64,000 nucleotides of DNA, from NCBI RefSeq assembly GCF_000758685.1, contig NZ_CP009286.1, positions 5,251,001 to 5,315,000 of the forward strand. The letters are read 5' to 3'. Of this stretch, positions 48,775-57,115 are shown in pieces; positions within the stretch are counted from its first letter, which is position 1; each line of letters starts with the position of its first letter. Position numbers and translations under genes: made by a program. The DNA is from Paenibacillus stellifer (GTDB taxonomy: Bacteria; Bacillota; Bacilli; Paenibacillales; Paenibacillaceae). The notes beneath the pieces were generated by a model. The model did no database searches. It saw only the letters and a program-made list of their open reading frames with translations, and was not told the DNA's origin.

Positions 48775-49956
48775 TTACAGATTGGCTTCTGACACTTTTT
48801 TAGTATCTGTGAACATTCTGTGAAATTGCTCCGGACGCTCTTGATTAACTCCGAAGTGATGCAGAATCGCATCGACAATTCGTCCCGATGCTCGGCCATC
48901 TCCGTACGGGTTGGCGGCCCGGCTCATTGACTGATAGAGGTCCTGATCAGTCAACAACGCATGTGTCCGTTGATACACCTTCTCCTCGTCCGTACCAACC
49001 AGTTCCAACGTTCCGGCCTCGATGCCTTCCGGGCGCTCCGTGGTATCGCGCAGCACGAGAACAGGAACTCCGAATGAGGGAGCTTCTTCCTGCAAACCGC
49101 CGGAATCAGTCAAAATCAGGTGAGTATGCGGATAGAAATTATGCAAGTCCACGACATCCAGCGGATCGATCAGCTTGATTCGGGGATGATTGCCCAATAT
49201 CTCGTATGCCGGTTCCTTCACGGCCGGACTCGGATGTACGGGATAACAGATGGCCACATCTTCGAACTCATCAGCAATGCGTTTCACGGCACGGAAAATA
49301 TGACGGTGCGGTTCGCCTTGGGATTCCCTGCGGTGCGCCGTCATCAAAATTAGCCTTTTTCCTTGTGCCCAATCCAGTACAGGATGCCGGTAGCCCGGCT
49401 GTACGGTATATTGAAACACATCGGTCACGGTATTGCCTGTGATATAAACACTTGATTCTTTTTTGTTTTCATGTCTCAAATTGCCTGCTGACCAGTCGGT
49501 CGGAGCAAAGTGCAGATCGGCCAGAACACCGGTCAATTGACGGTTCATCTCCTCCGGATACGGGGACAGCTTGTTCCATGTCCGGAGTCCGGCTTCAACA
49601 TGTCCAACCTGGATTTGCTGCAGGAAGGAAGCGTAGCTGGCGAGGAAGGTGGTCAGCGTATCACCGTGAACCAGAACCAGGTCAGGCTTCGCCTCTCGCA
49701 GAACCGGTTCCAGTCCTTCGAGCACGCGGATACTGATTTCATTCAGTGTCTGGCGGTTCTTCATGACATCCAGATCATAGTCCGGCACAATCTTGAACAC
49801 TTCGAGCACCTGGTCCAATAGTTCGCGGTGCTGCGCCGTTACGCATACAATCGACTCGATATGCTCGGAATGCTTCTGAAGCTCAAGAACAAGCGGCGCC
49901 ATCTTGATCGCCTCGGGTCTTACCCCGAATATCGTCATTACCTTAATCTTTGACAT
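48775..49956 (-). CDS. mnaA: UDP-GlcNAc 2-epimerase (non-hydrolysing) MnaA/WecB
   Basis: MnaA interconverts UDP-GlcNAc and UDP-ManNAc, the donor used by TagA. The 393-aa enzyme has the family blocks VMTIFGVRPEAIKMAPL, VTAQHRELLDQVL, VLVHGDTLTTFLAS, VGHVEAGLRT and LTDSGGLQEEAPSFGVPVL. ATG 49956 has AAAGGA 8 nt upstream; the 48 extra upstream codons are rejected. It lies 40 nt after upp and before the atp promoter, away from tagO-tagA-csaB, so its supply of UDP-ManNAc to them is inferred from function. Confidence 0.95.
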   Translation of the reverse strand: MSKIKVMTIFGVRPEAIKMAPLVLELQKHSEHIESIVCVTAQHRELLDQVLEVFKIVPDYDLDVMKNRQTLNEISIRVLEGLEPVLREAKPDLVLVHGDTLTTFLASYASFLQQIQVGHVEAGLRTWNKLSPYPEEMNRQLTGVLADLHFAPTDWSAGNLRHENKKESSVYITGNTVTDVFQYTVQPGYRHPVLDWAQGKRLILMTAHRRESQGEPHRHIFRAVKRIADEFEDVAICYPVHPSPAVKEPAYEILGNHPRIKLIDPLDVVDLHNFYPHTHLILTDSGGLQEEAPSFGVPVLVLRDTTERPEGIEAGTLELVGTDEEKVYQRTHALLTDQDLYQSMSRAANPYGDGRASGRIVDAILHHFGVNQERPEQFHRMFTDTKKVSEANL

Positions 49957-49996
49957 ATCCCCTGTCCTTTCTTCTGCGTTGCCTTCTGTCTTCGAA

Positions 49997-50626
49997 TTAT
50001 TTGGTTCCGTACAGCCGGTCGCCGGCATCACCAAGCCCCGGTACGATATATCCGTGGTCATTGAGGTGCGAGTCAAGCGCCGCAACGTAAATATCGACAT
50101 CGGGGTGAGCCTCCTGAACGGCGGCGACGCCCTCCGGAGCGGCGATCAGATTCATCATTTTAATCTGGGTACAGCCCCGGTTCTTCAGGGACGTGATGGC
50201 TGCGATAGCGGAGCCTCCGGTAGCCAGCATCGGATCAATGACAATCAGTTCACGCTCCTGCACATCCGTAGGCAGCTTGATATAGTACTCTACGGGCTGC
50301 AGGGTCTCCGGGTCGCGGAACAGGCCGACATGACCAACCTTCGCCGCAGGCAGCAGCTTCAGGACGCCTTCCAGCATGCCGAGTCCCGCCCGAAGAATCG
50401 GAATGAGCCCCAGCATTCTGCCGGAAATGACCTTGCTCTCCGTTTCGGCAACCGGGGTCTGAACGGTAATCGTCTCCAAAGGGATATCCCGCGTAATCTC
50501 GTACGCCATCAAAGTAGCCACTTCGTCTACATGCTCTCGAAATTCCTTCGTATTGGTCCGCTCATCGCGTATGAAAGTCAATTTGTGCTGGATCAAAGGA
50601 TGATCGCATATTACCAGTTTTCCCAT
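49997..50626 (-). CDS. upp: Uracil phosphoribosyltransferase
   Basis: Upp salvages uracil to UMP using PRPP. The 209-aa enzyme begins [20 protein letters not shown] and has the PRPP loop [17 protein letters not shown] and the uracil-binding [23 protein letters not shown] precedes the ATG. It is the first gene of a upp-mnaA unit. Confidence 0.98.
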   Translation of the reverse strand: MGKLVICDHPLIQHKLTFIRDERTNTKEFREHVDEVATLMAYEITRDIPLETITVQTPVAETESKVISGRMLGLIPILRAGLGMLEGVLKLLPAAKVGHVGLFRDPETLQPVEYYIKLPTDVQERELIVIDPMLATGGSAIAAITSLKNRGCTQIKMMNLIAAPEGVAAVQEAHPDVDIYVAALDSHLNDHGYIVPGLGDAGDRLYGTK

Positions 50627-50699
50627 TCATTGTCCCTCCGAGTTGTAAGTCTTGTCCAGACCGCAGACGAATCTCTTCCTTCACGGCTAAATCCTGTCT

Positions 50700-50708
50700 A
50701 TTATATCA
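50700..50708 (-). promoter_or_regulatory. Extended -10 promoter for upp
   Basis: TGATATAAT on the minus strand is an extended -10 element. No convincing -35 is present. Predicted start near 50693, 67 nt before the upp ATG. Confidence 0.55.
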
Positions 50709-51003
50709 TCACCGTGAGCGCTTTTCACTAAGAACAAACGTGCAGAAATGGAGGCGAGACCAGTCCCGAAGTCCCGGACGTACTGGACTTTGCTCCGGAT
50801 TATGAGGGGTTCCTTCCATTCCCGGAAGTTCATTCATGTTTTGTCTTCCCCGTTTTCATTTATTGCATACTTTTCACAATATTTTCACGCCTTTTCTTGA
50901 AAAATGCATGAACATTCGATACCTTTTCATACGCTTTCCAGCGTGACAGGTACCTCTTTTTTGTGAACATTCTGTTACATCCGATTCTGTGCATAAACAT
51001 GCT
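50709..51003. other. glyA-upp intergenic region with one weak small ORF
   Basis: No confident gene is seen. On the minus strand a 42-codon frame (50709-50837, MNELPGMEGTPHNPEQ...) starts 7 nt after GGGGAAG and ends at the upp promoter. Its composition and length give little support. The rest is AT-rich. Confidence 0.3.
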
Positions 51004-51046
51004 AAAAAGGCCCCCATATGACCGAAAGCGGACATATGGGGGCCTT
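51004..51046 (-). terminator. glyA terminator
   Basis: A perfect 14-bp stem AAGGCCCCCATATG/CATATGGGGGCCTT is followed on the minus strand by TTT. It is very stable. Confidence 0.9.
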
Positions 51047-51076
51047 ACAGCGAACAGCCGCTCGCCGCGATTCTTC

Positions 51077-52324
51077 TTAGTACTGAAGCTCCGGATAAAT
51101 CGGAAAGCGTTCCGTCAGGGAAGCGACCCGAACGGCAGCGTCTTTCAGCGACGCTTCATCCTTCGGATTCTTCAGAACCAAAGCGATGATGCTGCCGATT
51201 TCGGTCATAGCTTGCTCGTCCATGCCGCGGGAAGTTACAGCAGGTGTACCGATACGGATACCGCTCGTGACGAACGGGCTCGTCGGATCAAACGGAATGG
51301 CATTCTTGTTGACGGTAATACCGATGGAGTCGAGTACCTTCTCGGCGTCTTTGCCCGTAATGTTCAGGTTGCGCGTATCCACGAGCATCATATGGTTGTC
51401 GGTGCCGCCCGACACAATGTTGATGCCTTCGCCGGACAGCGTCTCGGCCAGCACCTTGGCGTTCTTCACTACATTTTCCGCATATGTCTTGAAGGATGGT
51501 TGCAGCGCTTCACCGAATGAGACAGCCTTGGCTGCGATGACATGCATCAGCGGTCCGCCCTGGGAGCCCGGGAATACAGCCTTGTCGATGGCTGCGGCCC
51601 ATGGCTGCTTGCACATGATCATGCCGCCGCGCGGTCCGCGAAGCGTCTTATGGGTTGTCGTCGTTACAAAATGCGCATGCGGCACAGGGCTCGGATGAGC
51701 GCCTGCGGCAACGAGGCCGGCGATATGCGCCATATCCACCATGAAAAGCGCGCCGATATCATTTGCTATGGAAGCCAGCGCTTCGAAGTCGATCGTACGC
51801 GGATAAGCGCTCGCTCCCGCAACAATCAGTCTCGGACGATGCTTGAAGGCAGCCTTGCGCACTTCGTCATAGTCAATCAGGAAGGTATCTTCTTGTACGC
51901 CGTAAGCGACGAAATTGTACAGGAGGCCGGAAGCGTTAACCGGGCTGCCGTGCGTCAGATGGCCGCCGTGGGCCAGGTTCATGCCGAGCACAGTATCGCC
52001 AGGATTGAGGGCGGCCAGATACACGGCCATATTCGCCTGCGCTCCGGAATGCGGCTGCACATTGACGTGGTCTGCTCCGAACAGCTGCTTCGCACGGTCA
52101 CGGGCAAGATTCTCAACGATGTCAACATCCTCACAGCCGCCGTAGTAGCGCTTGCCAGGATAGCCTTCGGCATATTTATTCGTGAGGACGGAGCCCATAG
52201 CTTCCATAACGGCTTCACTGACGATATTCTCCGAAGCGATCAGCTCGATATTCGCCTTCTGGCGTTTCAGTTCCAGTCCCATTGCCTTTAGCACTTCAGG
52301 GTCGCTCTTGCGCAGTTGTTCCAT
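51077..52324 (-). CDS. glyA: Serine hydroxymethyltransferase
   Basis: GlyA converts serine and tetrahydrofolate to glycine and 5,10-methylene-THF, the main one-carbon source. The 415-aa PLP enzyme has the Schiff-base Lys in [32 protein letters not shown] and the [13 protein letters not shown] block with the PLP Asp. AGGGAGGA precedes the ATG. It follows ywlG by 32 nt and shares its ZTP-riboswitch promoter, which fits folate and purine control. Confidence 0.98.
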   Translation of the reverse strand: MEQLRKSDPEVLKAMGLELKRQKANIELIASENIVSEAVMEAMGSVLTNKYAEGYPGKRYYGGCEDVDIVENLARDRAKQLFGADHVNVQPHSGAQANMAVYLAALNPGDTVLGMNLAHGGHLTHGSPVNASGLLYNFVAYGVQEDTFLIDYDEVRKAAFKHRPRLIVAGASAYPRTIDFEALASIANDIGALFMVDMAHIAGLVAAGAHPSPVPHAHFVTTTTHKTLRGPRGGMIMCKQPWAAAIDKAVFPGSQGGPLMHVIAAKAVSFGEALQPSFKTYAENVVKNAKVLAETLSGEGINIVSGGTDNHMMLVDTRNLNITGKDAEKVLDSIGITVNKNAIPFDPTSPFVTSGIRIGTPAVTSRGMDEQAMTEIGSIIALVLKNPKDEASLKDAAVRVASLTERFPIYPELQY

Positions 52325-52356
52325 TTTACTTGATTCCTCCCTAATTATAGTAGAAA

Positions 52357-52950
52357 TTAATCACATAACCGAGAACCGCTTGTCTCCTTCTTCGCATAGA
52401 CCGCCCGCTCGCCGCCGATCAGCGGCGGCCGGGTATAAGCCGCATTGACTCGGGCCTCTCCGATGTAGCGCAGCGAAGGACGGAATGGCACCGCCACACG
52501 GCGGAGGTGCATGCCAATCAGTGTTTCTCCGATGTCGATTCCGGCATGGGCTTGTACACTTTCGGCCAACACCGGATCGTCCATCGAGTTATAGGCCGCG
52601 GCCCCCAGCGAGCCTCCTGCTCCGGGAATCGGCACCGCTGACACCTCGCTTAGGCCATAACGTTCGAGCACCGCGCGCTCCATGACAATCGCCCGGTTGA
52701 GATGCTCGCAGCACTGATAGACGGGGGTGAATCCAAACTCTTCAGCCGCCTTCCGGACACCGGCCAGCAGCTGTTCGGCCACCTCCAGCGCGCCGCTCGT
52801 TCCGATGCGTGCACCCGCTACTTCGCTGGTGCTGCCTCCAATAACGAGCACTTTTCCCTGCCCGACCTTTCCTGCCTCAGCCAGCTCCTTAAGCACGAGG
52901 AAAGTCTGATCGGCAAGGGATTGCTCCGCGCCTGTTCCGTTATCTTTCAC
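52357..52950 (-). CDS. ywlG: TIGR01440/YwlG family protein of unknown function
   Basis: The 197-aa protein matches the YwlG family: [40 protein letters not shown] and [22 protein letters not shown]. No enzymatic role is established. The start is GTG with AAGGAGG 7 nt upstream. It is the first gene behind a ZTP riboswitch and sits next to glyA, which suggests a function connected to one-carbon or purine metabolism (inference). Confidence 0.93.
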   Translation of the reverse strand: MKDNGTGAEQSLADQTFLVLKELAEAGKVGQGKVLVIGGSTSEVAGARIGTSGALEVAEQLLAGVRKAAEEFGFTPVYQCCEHLNRAIVMERAVLERYGLSEVSAVPIPGAGGSLGAAAYNSMDDPVLAESVQAHAGIDIGETLIGMHLRRVAVPFRPSLRYIGEARVNAAYTRPPLIGGERAVYAKKETSGSRLCD

Positions 52951-53062
52951 CGTGGTACCTCCTTAAAGTCCAGAATGCCAAAACCGGCAAGCCAAACGCG
53001 ACACCCACCGTCAACAGAGAATCCGGAAGACGCATCCTTCAATAAAAAAGCGCCTTATTCAA

Positions 53063-53103
53063 ACAAAAAAGAGCAGTCCGCAGGCAGCTGCGGATTTGCT
53101 CTT
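53063..53103 (-). terminator. Expression-platform terminator of the ZTP riboswitch
   Basis: AAGAGCAAATCCGCAG pairs with CTGCGGACTGCTCTT around a CTGC loop, followed on the minus strand by TTTTTTG. It directly follows the aptamer and lies about 110 nt before ywlG. Confidence 0.88.
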
Positions 53104-53182
53104 TCGCCCAGGCGACCGGCCGTTTATCCAGGTGCTCCATCGTGGTTGATCCACATTTGTCGCCAGTTACACCCGGACCGTT
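53104..53182 (-). ncRNA. ZTP (ZMP) riboswitch aptamer upstream of ywlG-glyA
   Basis: On the minus strand the conserved ZTP/pfl elements appear in order: CCGGGTGTAACTGGCGA, then GTGGATCAACCACGATGGAGC, then GGCCGGTCGCCTGGGC at the 3' end, immediately followed by a terminator hairpin. ZTP riboswitches sense the purine intermediate ZMP/ZTP, which accumulates when 10-formyl-THF is short, and commonly turn on glyA and related genes. Confidence 0.9.
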
Positions 53183-53194
53183 AGTTTTGTCTAT

Positions 53195-53223
53195 ATCTTA
53201 AATCATCATTAGGCGAAAATCAA
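53195..53223 (-). promoter_or_regulatory. Promoter of the ZTP riboswitch-ywlG-glyA transcript
   Basis: TTGATT (53218-53223) and TAAGAT (53195-53200) with a 17-nt spacer on the minus strand; predicted start near 53188, just before the aptamer. Confidence 0.75.
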
Positions 53224-53247
53224 CCGTTTGGGGGTAAATACCTGACA

Positions 53248-53331
53248 TTAAGGATAAATGCCTAGAGCATCTTCCAGACGCTGGGCGTTACCGAAAAATC
53301 GGAAATCCCTGTTGAACGCGCAGCTGGTCAT
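53248..53331 (-). CDS. Possible 27-aa small ORF between ywlE and the ZTP promoter
   Basis: The frame MTSCAFNRDFRFFGNAQRLE followed by DALGIYP starts with ATG and ends in TAA. The upstream ribosome site is weak (GGAAA 10 nt away). It is listed because its composition is protein-like, not because a family is recognised. In B. subtilis the rpiB gene (ywlF) lies here, but nothing like it was found. Confidence 0.2.
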   Translation of the reverse strand: MTSCAFNRDFRFFGNAQRLEDALGIYP

Positions 53332-53418
53332 GCTCAAATTATTTCCGAGCGAAACCCTGCCATACTACTGCAACTGCCTGCTTCCGGCTATACCTCCGGC
53401 GGGAACATCCCGCTTTTA

Positions 53419-54006
53419 TTATTGTAAGCGAAGAGCTTCCAGCTTATCCAGCAGTCTGTGCAGCGAAGAGCGAATTTCGGCAGCGGCGTATTCATAGTCC
53501 TCCCGGCTTCCGCCGAAGGGGTCCATGATATCCGTGCTCGGAATGCGCTGGCGGATTTCGATAATCCGCTCCAGATCAGCCGCCTTAGGCTCTTGCCCCA
53601 GCGAGGCCGCAAGCTCCGTACCGGCATAGAGGCTGTCCAGCTCTTCCAGATCGCGCCGCACCGCGTCTTCATCCTGAACATACTCTTTAAGAGTATGGGT
53701 CTTCGTAACGGCAGAAGGATAATAGTGCAGTACATGCCGCTTGTGGCTCTGGGTGAGCGTCAGCACCAGATCCGCCCAGTTCAGCAGATCGGCCGACAGC
53801 TGGGAGGATGTAATGTTGTCCGTGATGCCTTCATCCCGCAGTATGCCCGCCGCGTGTCTGGACATCGACGTCCCGGCGATTGCGGACACCCCGGCGGACC
53901 GCACCTCCAGTTTGACTCCCCGCTCGGCCGCCAGCTTGCGCAGAAGTCCCTCGGCCATCGGACTGCGGCAGGTATTGCCTGTGCAGATGAACAAAATATG
54001 AAGCAT
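53419..54006 (-). CDS. ywlE: Low-molecular-weight phosphatase YwlE (protein arginine phosphatase type)
   Basis: YwlE removes phosphate from arginine residues phosphorylated by McsB in B. subtilis. The 195-aa protein has the LMW-PTP P-loop FICTGNTCRSP at its start and the C-terminal general-acid DIMDPFGGS. ATG 54006 has GGAGGTG 8 nt upstream; an in-frame ATG at 54021 lacks a site. It is longer than B. subtilis YwlE (about 150 aa), with extra sequence in the middle (about residues 100-140). Confidence 0.9.
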   Translation of the reverse strand: MLHILFICTGNTCRSPMAEGLLRKLAAERGVKLEVRSAGVSAIAGTSMSRHAAGILRDEGITDNITSSQLSADLLNWADLVLTLTQSHKRHVLHYYPSAVTKTHTLKEYVQDEDAVRRDLEELDSLYAGTELAASLGQEPKAADLERIIEIRQRIPSTDIMDPFGGSREDYEYAAAEIRSSLHRLLDKLEALRLQ

Positions 54007-54047
54007 GCAGATCACCTCCATGGGATTTATCGTTTGCCGCTATTGTA

Positions 54048-54623
54048 TCAGAAGATGAACAGCAAGCCAAACCCCAGCAGAATGGCTCCGCCAATCGCCT
54101 CCCCATATTCACCCATCCCCCGGCCGACGCGTCTGCCGAGCAGCAGTCCGGAGATCGACATCATGCCGCCGCAGGCTCCAAAAGCCAGCACCGTCAGCAG
54201 CACATGGCTCACAAAGACGCCGAGCGACACGCCGACCGAGAACGAATCGATGCTGACGCTCAACGAAATCAGCAGCATACCCCATAGCGTGCGGTGATCA
54301 AAGCCTCTCATCTCCGTATTATCAGCCGTGCGGAAAGAGTTGATGACCATATGCACGCCCAGCGCGACGAGCAGCCCGCCTGCAGCGACTCCGGACACTC
54401 TTCCCAGCAGATGACCCACATAACTTCCGGTAACCAGACCAAGCAGAGGCATCAGGACATGAAAAAAAGCGACCATAAGACTCATCTGCAGCACATGCAA
54501 AAGGCGGATGCCCTTCATTCCGATTCCGACACCCAGCGAAAAAGCATCCAGCCCTAGCGCAAAGGCCATGATGGCAATCGTAAGAATCTGGCCTGCACCG
54601 GTCTGTACCTCCGCCACGCCCAT
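54048..54623 (-). CDS. mntP: Manganese efflux pump MntP
   Basis: The 191-aa membrane protein has six hydrophobic helices with the paired Asp-containing motifs GLDAFSLGVGIGM and SIDSFSVGVSLG typical of MntP. The frame is open 68 codons upstream, but ATG 54623 has GGAGGG 6 nt upstream and gives the family N-terminus. In B. subtilis mntP (ywlD) lies between ywlC and ywlE, as here. No yybP-ykoY riboswitch was seen upstream. Confidence 0.93.
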   Translation of the reverse strand: MGVAEVQTGAGQILTIAIMAFALGLDAFSLGVGIGMKGIRLLHVLQMSLMVAFFHVLMPLLGLVTGSYVGHLLGRVSGVAAGGLLVALGVHMVINSFRTADNTEMRGFDHRTLWGMLLISLSVSIDSFSVGVSLGVFVSHVLLTVLAFGACGGMMSISGLLLGRRVGRGMGEYGEAIGGAILLGFGLLFIF

Positions 54624-54814
54624 GATGAACCCTCCCATGCTTCCCGTTATCTGTACAAGACACGATATGCGGGGGGGCGGACAATCATTCCAGGGTTTGG
54701 ACAAAACAGAGGCGCGGCCCGGCGGATGTCGCATGGAAACGGCAAGTGGGGATTCACCTTCATCCCGATCAAAAAATGAGGTGGCGTGTGGCAGCCGGCG
54801 GCGGCTGATGCGTC

Positions 54815-54937
54815 CAGTCCGCGTCAATGAGCCGTCCGGCAGCGGCCGACGCGATCAGTCCGTGTCAATGAGCCGACTGGCGACGGCCTCAACGATCAGT
54901 CCGCGTCAATAACCCGACCGGCAGCGGCCTTCATCAG
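54815..54937 (-). repeat. Three 41-bp tandem repeats at the 3' end of ywlC
   Basis: Units begin at 54815, 54856 and 54897, each starting CAGTCCGYGTCAATRA and sharing GGC and CGGCC blocks. The third lies in the end of ywlC (encoding KAAAGRVIDAD plus stop); the first two lie downstream. They look like duplicated copies of the gene's terminal coding sequence. A degenerate fourth copy may start near 54774. Confidence 0.8.
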
Positions 54938-56029
54938 CCGGTTCATAATGGCGGAGCCGAGGCCGGTATCGGGGCAAGCCTCGGACAAAATATAGCCGGC
55001 CCCGGCCTCATCAAATTCCCGGAGAGCAGCGTACAGGGAATGCGCGGCCTGCTCTGGCGAGGCCAAGGGCCCCAGCGAGACGACGCAGGAAGCCGCGCCG
55101 TCCGGGTACAGGGACCGATGCTCCTCAAAGAGCATCAGTCCCGTGACTTCGCCGCGCGCCCGGGCTTCCGCGAGCAGCGCGGCCGCCCTCTTCGCCGCGC
55201 GCTCCGGCGAAGAACCCGTCACGACGCTAAGCGTGCCCCGCGGCGCGTAGTGCGCGTATTTCATGCCCGGCGCACGCGGCGCCGGGCCATTGCCCCCCGC
55301 CTCCGCCTGATCCGGAGGCGTGAAGTCGGCCGCCGCGTCGGCGCCAGTGACCGGCGCTCCCCCGGCCGCGGCCGACAGCTGCTGCGCCGTGACGCCGCCC
55401 GGCCGCAGCACGGTAATCCTCCCGCCTTGCTGCACCTGCACGACGGTCGATTCCAGACCGACGCCGGAAGCGCCGCCGTCGATCACGCCGCCGATCCGCC
55501 CCGCGAGATCGTCCAGCACATGGGCGGCCAGCGTCGGGCTCGGCCGGCCGGAGCGGTTGGCGCTGGGCGCAGCGACGGGGCAGCCGGCGGCCTTCAGCAG
55601 CGCCAGCGCCACGGGATGGTCGGGCATCCGGATGCCGACCGTATCAAGACCCGCCGTCACGCGGGGCGACACGGCGCCAGGACGAACGGGCAGCACAATG
55701 GTCAAGGGTCCCGGCCAATAGGCGTCCATCAGTGCCCGCGCTTCTTCCGGCACCTCCGCAACCAGTTCGGCCAGCAGCGCCCGGTCCGCGATGTGAACGA
55801 TCAGGGGATTATCGGACGGCCTGCCCTTCGCCTCGAAAATCGCCTCGACCGCCTCCGTAAGGCGGGCGTCAGCTCCCAGCCCATACACCGTCTCTGTCGG
55901 GAAGGCGACAGTCCGCCCTTCCCTCAGCATCTCCGCAGCCTCCTCCAGCGCCGCGAGATCGGCAGCGTTCGCGCGCCACTGCTCCGCCTCATCGTCGGCG
56001 GAGTTCAGCTTCCACACCTTTGTCTCCAT
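54896..56029 (-). CDS. ywlC: L-threonylcarbamoyladenylate synthase (Sua5/YwlC)
   Basis: This enzyme makes threonylcarbamoyl-AMP for the tRNA t6A37 modification. The 377-aa protein has the YrdC domain (GRTVAFPTETVYGLGADARL, KGRPSDNPLIVHI and CPVAAPSANRSGRPSPT) and the Sua5 C-terminal domain starting near APGMKYAHYAPRG, with the usual Ala/Gly-rich linker. GGAGGC is 8 nt before the ATG. Its last codons are triplicated downstream as a 41-bp repeat. Confidence 0.96.
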   Translation of the reverse strand: METKVWKLNSADDEAEQWRANAADLAALEEAAEMLREGRTVAFPTETVYGLGADARLTEAVEAIFEAKGRPSDNPLIVHIADRALLAELVAEVPEEARALMDAYWPGPLTIVLPVRPGAVSPRVTAGLDTVGIRMPDHPVALALLKAAGCPVAAPSANRSGRPSPTLAAHVLDDLAGRIGGVIDGGASGVGLESTVVQVQQGGRITVLRPGGVTAQQLSAAAGGAPVTGADAAADFTPPDQAEAGGNGPAPRAPGMKYAHYAPRGTLSVVTGSSPERAAKRAAALLAEARARGEVTGLMLFEEHRSLYPDGAASCVVSLGPLASPEQAAHSLYAALREFDEAGAGYILSEACPDTGLGSAIMNRLMKAAAGRVIDAD

Positions 56030-56149
56030 CTTGTCATGCCTCCGGTCACTTCATTTCGAATCTCGATTCAACAGCAGGCGGCCCCACCTTGTGGAGCCGC
56101 CCTGTCCAATATGAAAATAGTACCATACCCTAACGCAAAACCATAGATT

Positions 56150-56941
56150 TTAAGCGAACAGCGACCGGAACCATCCCAGGACGCTCTTCAGGAAATCCCA
56201 GACGAAGAAGCGAACCTTTGGCTGGGCGGAAGCTTCGCTTCCGCTTTGTCCCGAGCCGTTCGAGTCGTTTGTGACGGCGCTCCCGCTGTTTTGCGTACCT
56301 GCCGCCGAGTCCGAACCTTTGCTATCGGCGCCATTTTCACCTTTGCCCGATTTCGCTGAAGTCTGGACCACCTTCGATTCACCCGCCGGTTTGGCCGCCG
56401 CGTCACCCGATCCGGCATCTATGAAGCAGAGCGGCGGGAACAGCACGCACCACCAATTCTGTCCCTCCCCGGCACCCAGCGTAATCCGCAGCGCCTCATA
56501 ATCGCCCGCCGGGTAGACGGTTCCGCCATACAGCTTGGTCGGAAATGGAACGACGCCCAGCTCCACTTTATACCCGTAAGCAAGCCCCCGCTTGTCGAGT
56601 TCTTGTCCCACCAGCTTCTCAAGCTCCGGCAGATGCTCCCGGATGACCGCTCTGGCCTGATCCAGGCTTTGCGGATTTTCCAGCTTCGCCACCCAGCCGT
56701 TCATCTCCTCTACCACCCGGTCCCGGATCTGGCGCTTCACCAGCTGGTCCCCGGCGCTGTCCGAGTTGGCCAGAATGCGCAGGCGTATCGACTGCTCGGG
56801 AATTGGCCCGCCCCCTACGGCGGCGTCGGTCTTTTGACTTTCCCAAGACATCATAATCATCATTAAAATACTAATCATAATAGCAGTATGCTTAACCAGT
56901 CTCCGCAGAGCATCTGCGGACTGCCGTTCATCGTGCTTCAT
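56150..56941 (-). CDS. spoIIR: Stage II sporulation protein R
   Basis: SpoIIR is secreted from the forespore and triggers SpoIIGA to activate sigma-E in the mother cell. The 263-aa protein has an N-terminal hydrophobic segment (TAIMISILMMIMMSW) and the conserved region IRLRILANSDSAGDQLVKRQ through WWCVLFPPLCFID. A Ser/Gly/Asn-rich linker of about 60 residues separates it from a hydrophobic C-terminal tail (FFVWDFLKSVLGWFRSLF), longer than in B. subtilis. ATG 56941 follows GGAGGGGGAGAGG; 20 upstream codons are rejected. Confidence 0.93.
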   Translation of the reverse strand: MKHDERQSADALRRLVKHTAIMISILMMIMMSWESQKTDAAVGGGPIPEQSIRLRILANSDSAGDQLVKRQIRDRVVEEMNGWVAKLENPQSLDQARAVIREHLPELEKLVGQELDKRGLAYGYKVELGVVPFPTKLYGGTVYPAGDYEALRITLGAGEGQNWWCVLFPPLCFIDAGSGDAAAKPAGESKVVQTSAKSGKGENGADSKGSDSAAGTQNSGSAVTNDSNGSGQSGSEASAQPKVRFFVWDFLKSVLGWFRSLFA

Positions 56942-57024
56942 TTCCCTCTCCCCCTCCGCGTCCTTCTGATTCCCAGTATGTCCGGGAAAGGGATTCTCCA
57001 AACCTATGAATCTATCGGATTATC

Positions 57025-57068
57025 AAAAAAAAGAAGCCGCAGTCTCCTCAAGGAAGTCCGCGGCTTCT
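57025..57068 (-). terminator. Terminator after rodA
   Basis: AGAAGCCGC...GCGGCTTCT with inner pairing is followed on the minus strand by eight T, about 48 nt after the rodA stop. Confidence 0.92.
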
Positions 57069-57115
57069 CCAAATACACCCGAATTATCACCCGGTGCCGA
57101 AGATCCAAGCCCAGC

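Noticed and set aside
54624..54895. Manganese (yybP-ykoY) riboswitch before mntP
   Set aside because: The conserved core was not seen. The region is mostly the 41-bp repeats and GC-rich spacer.
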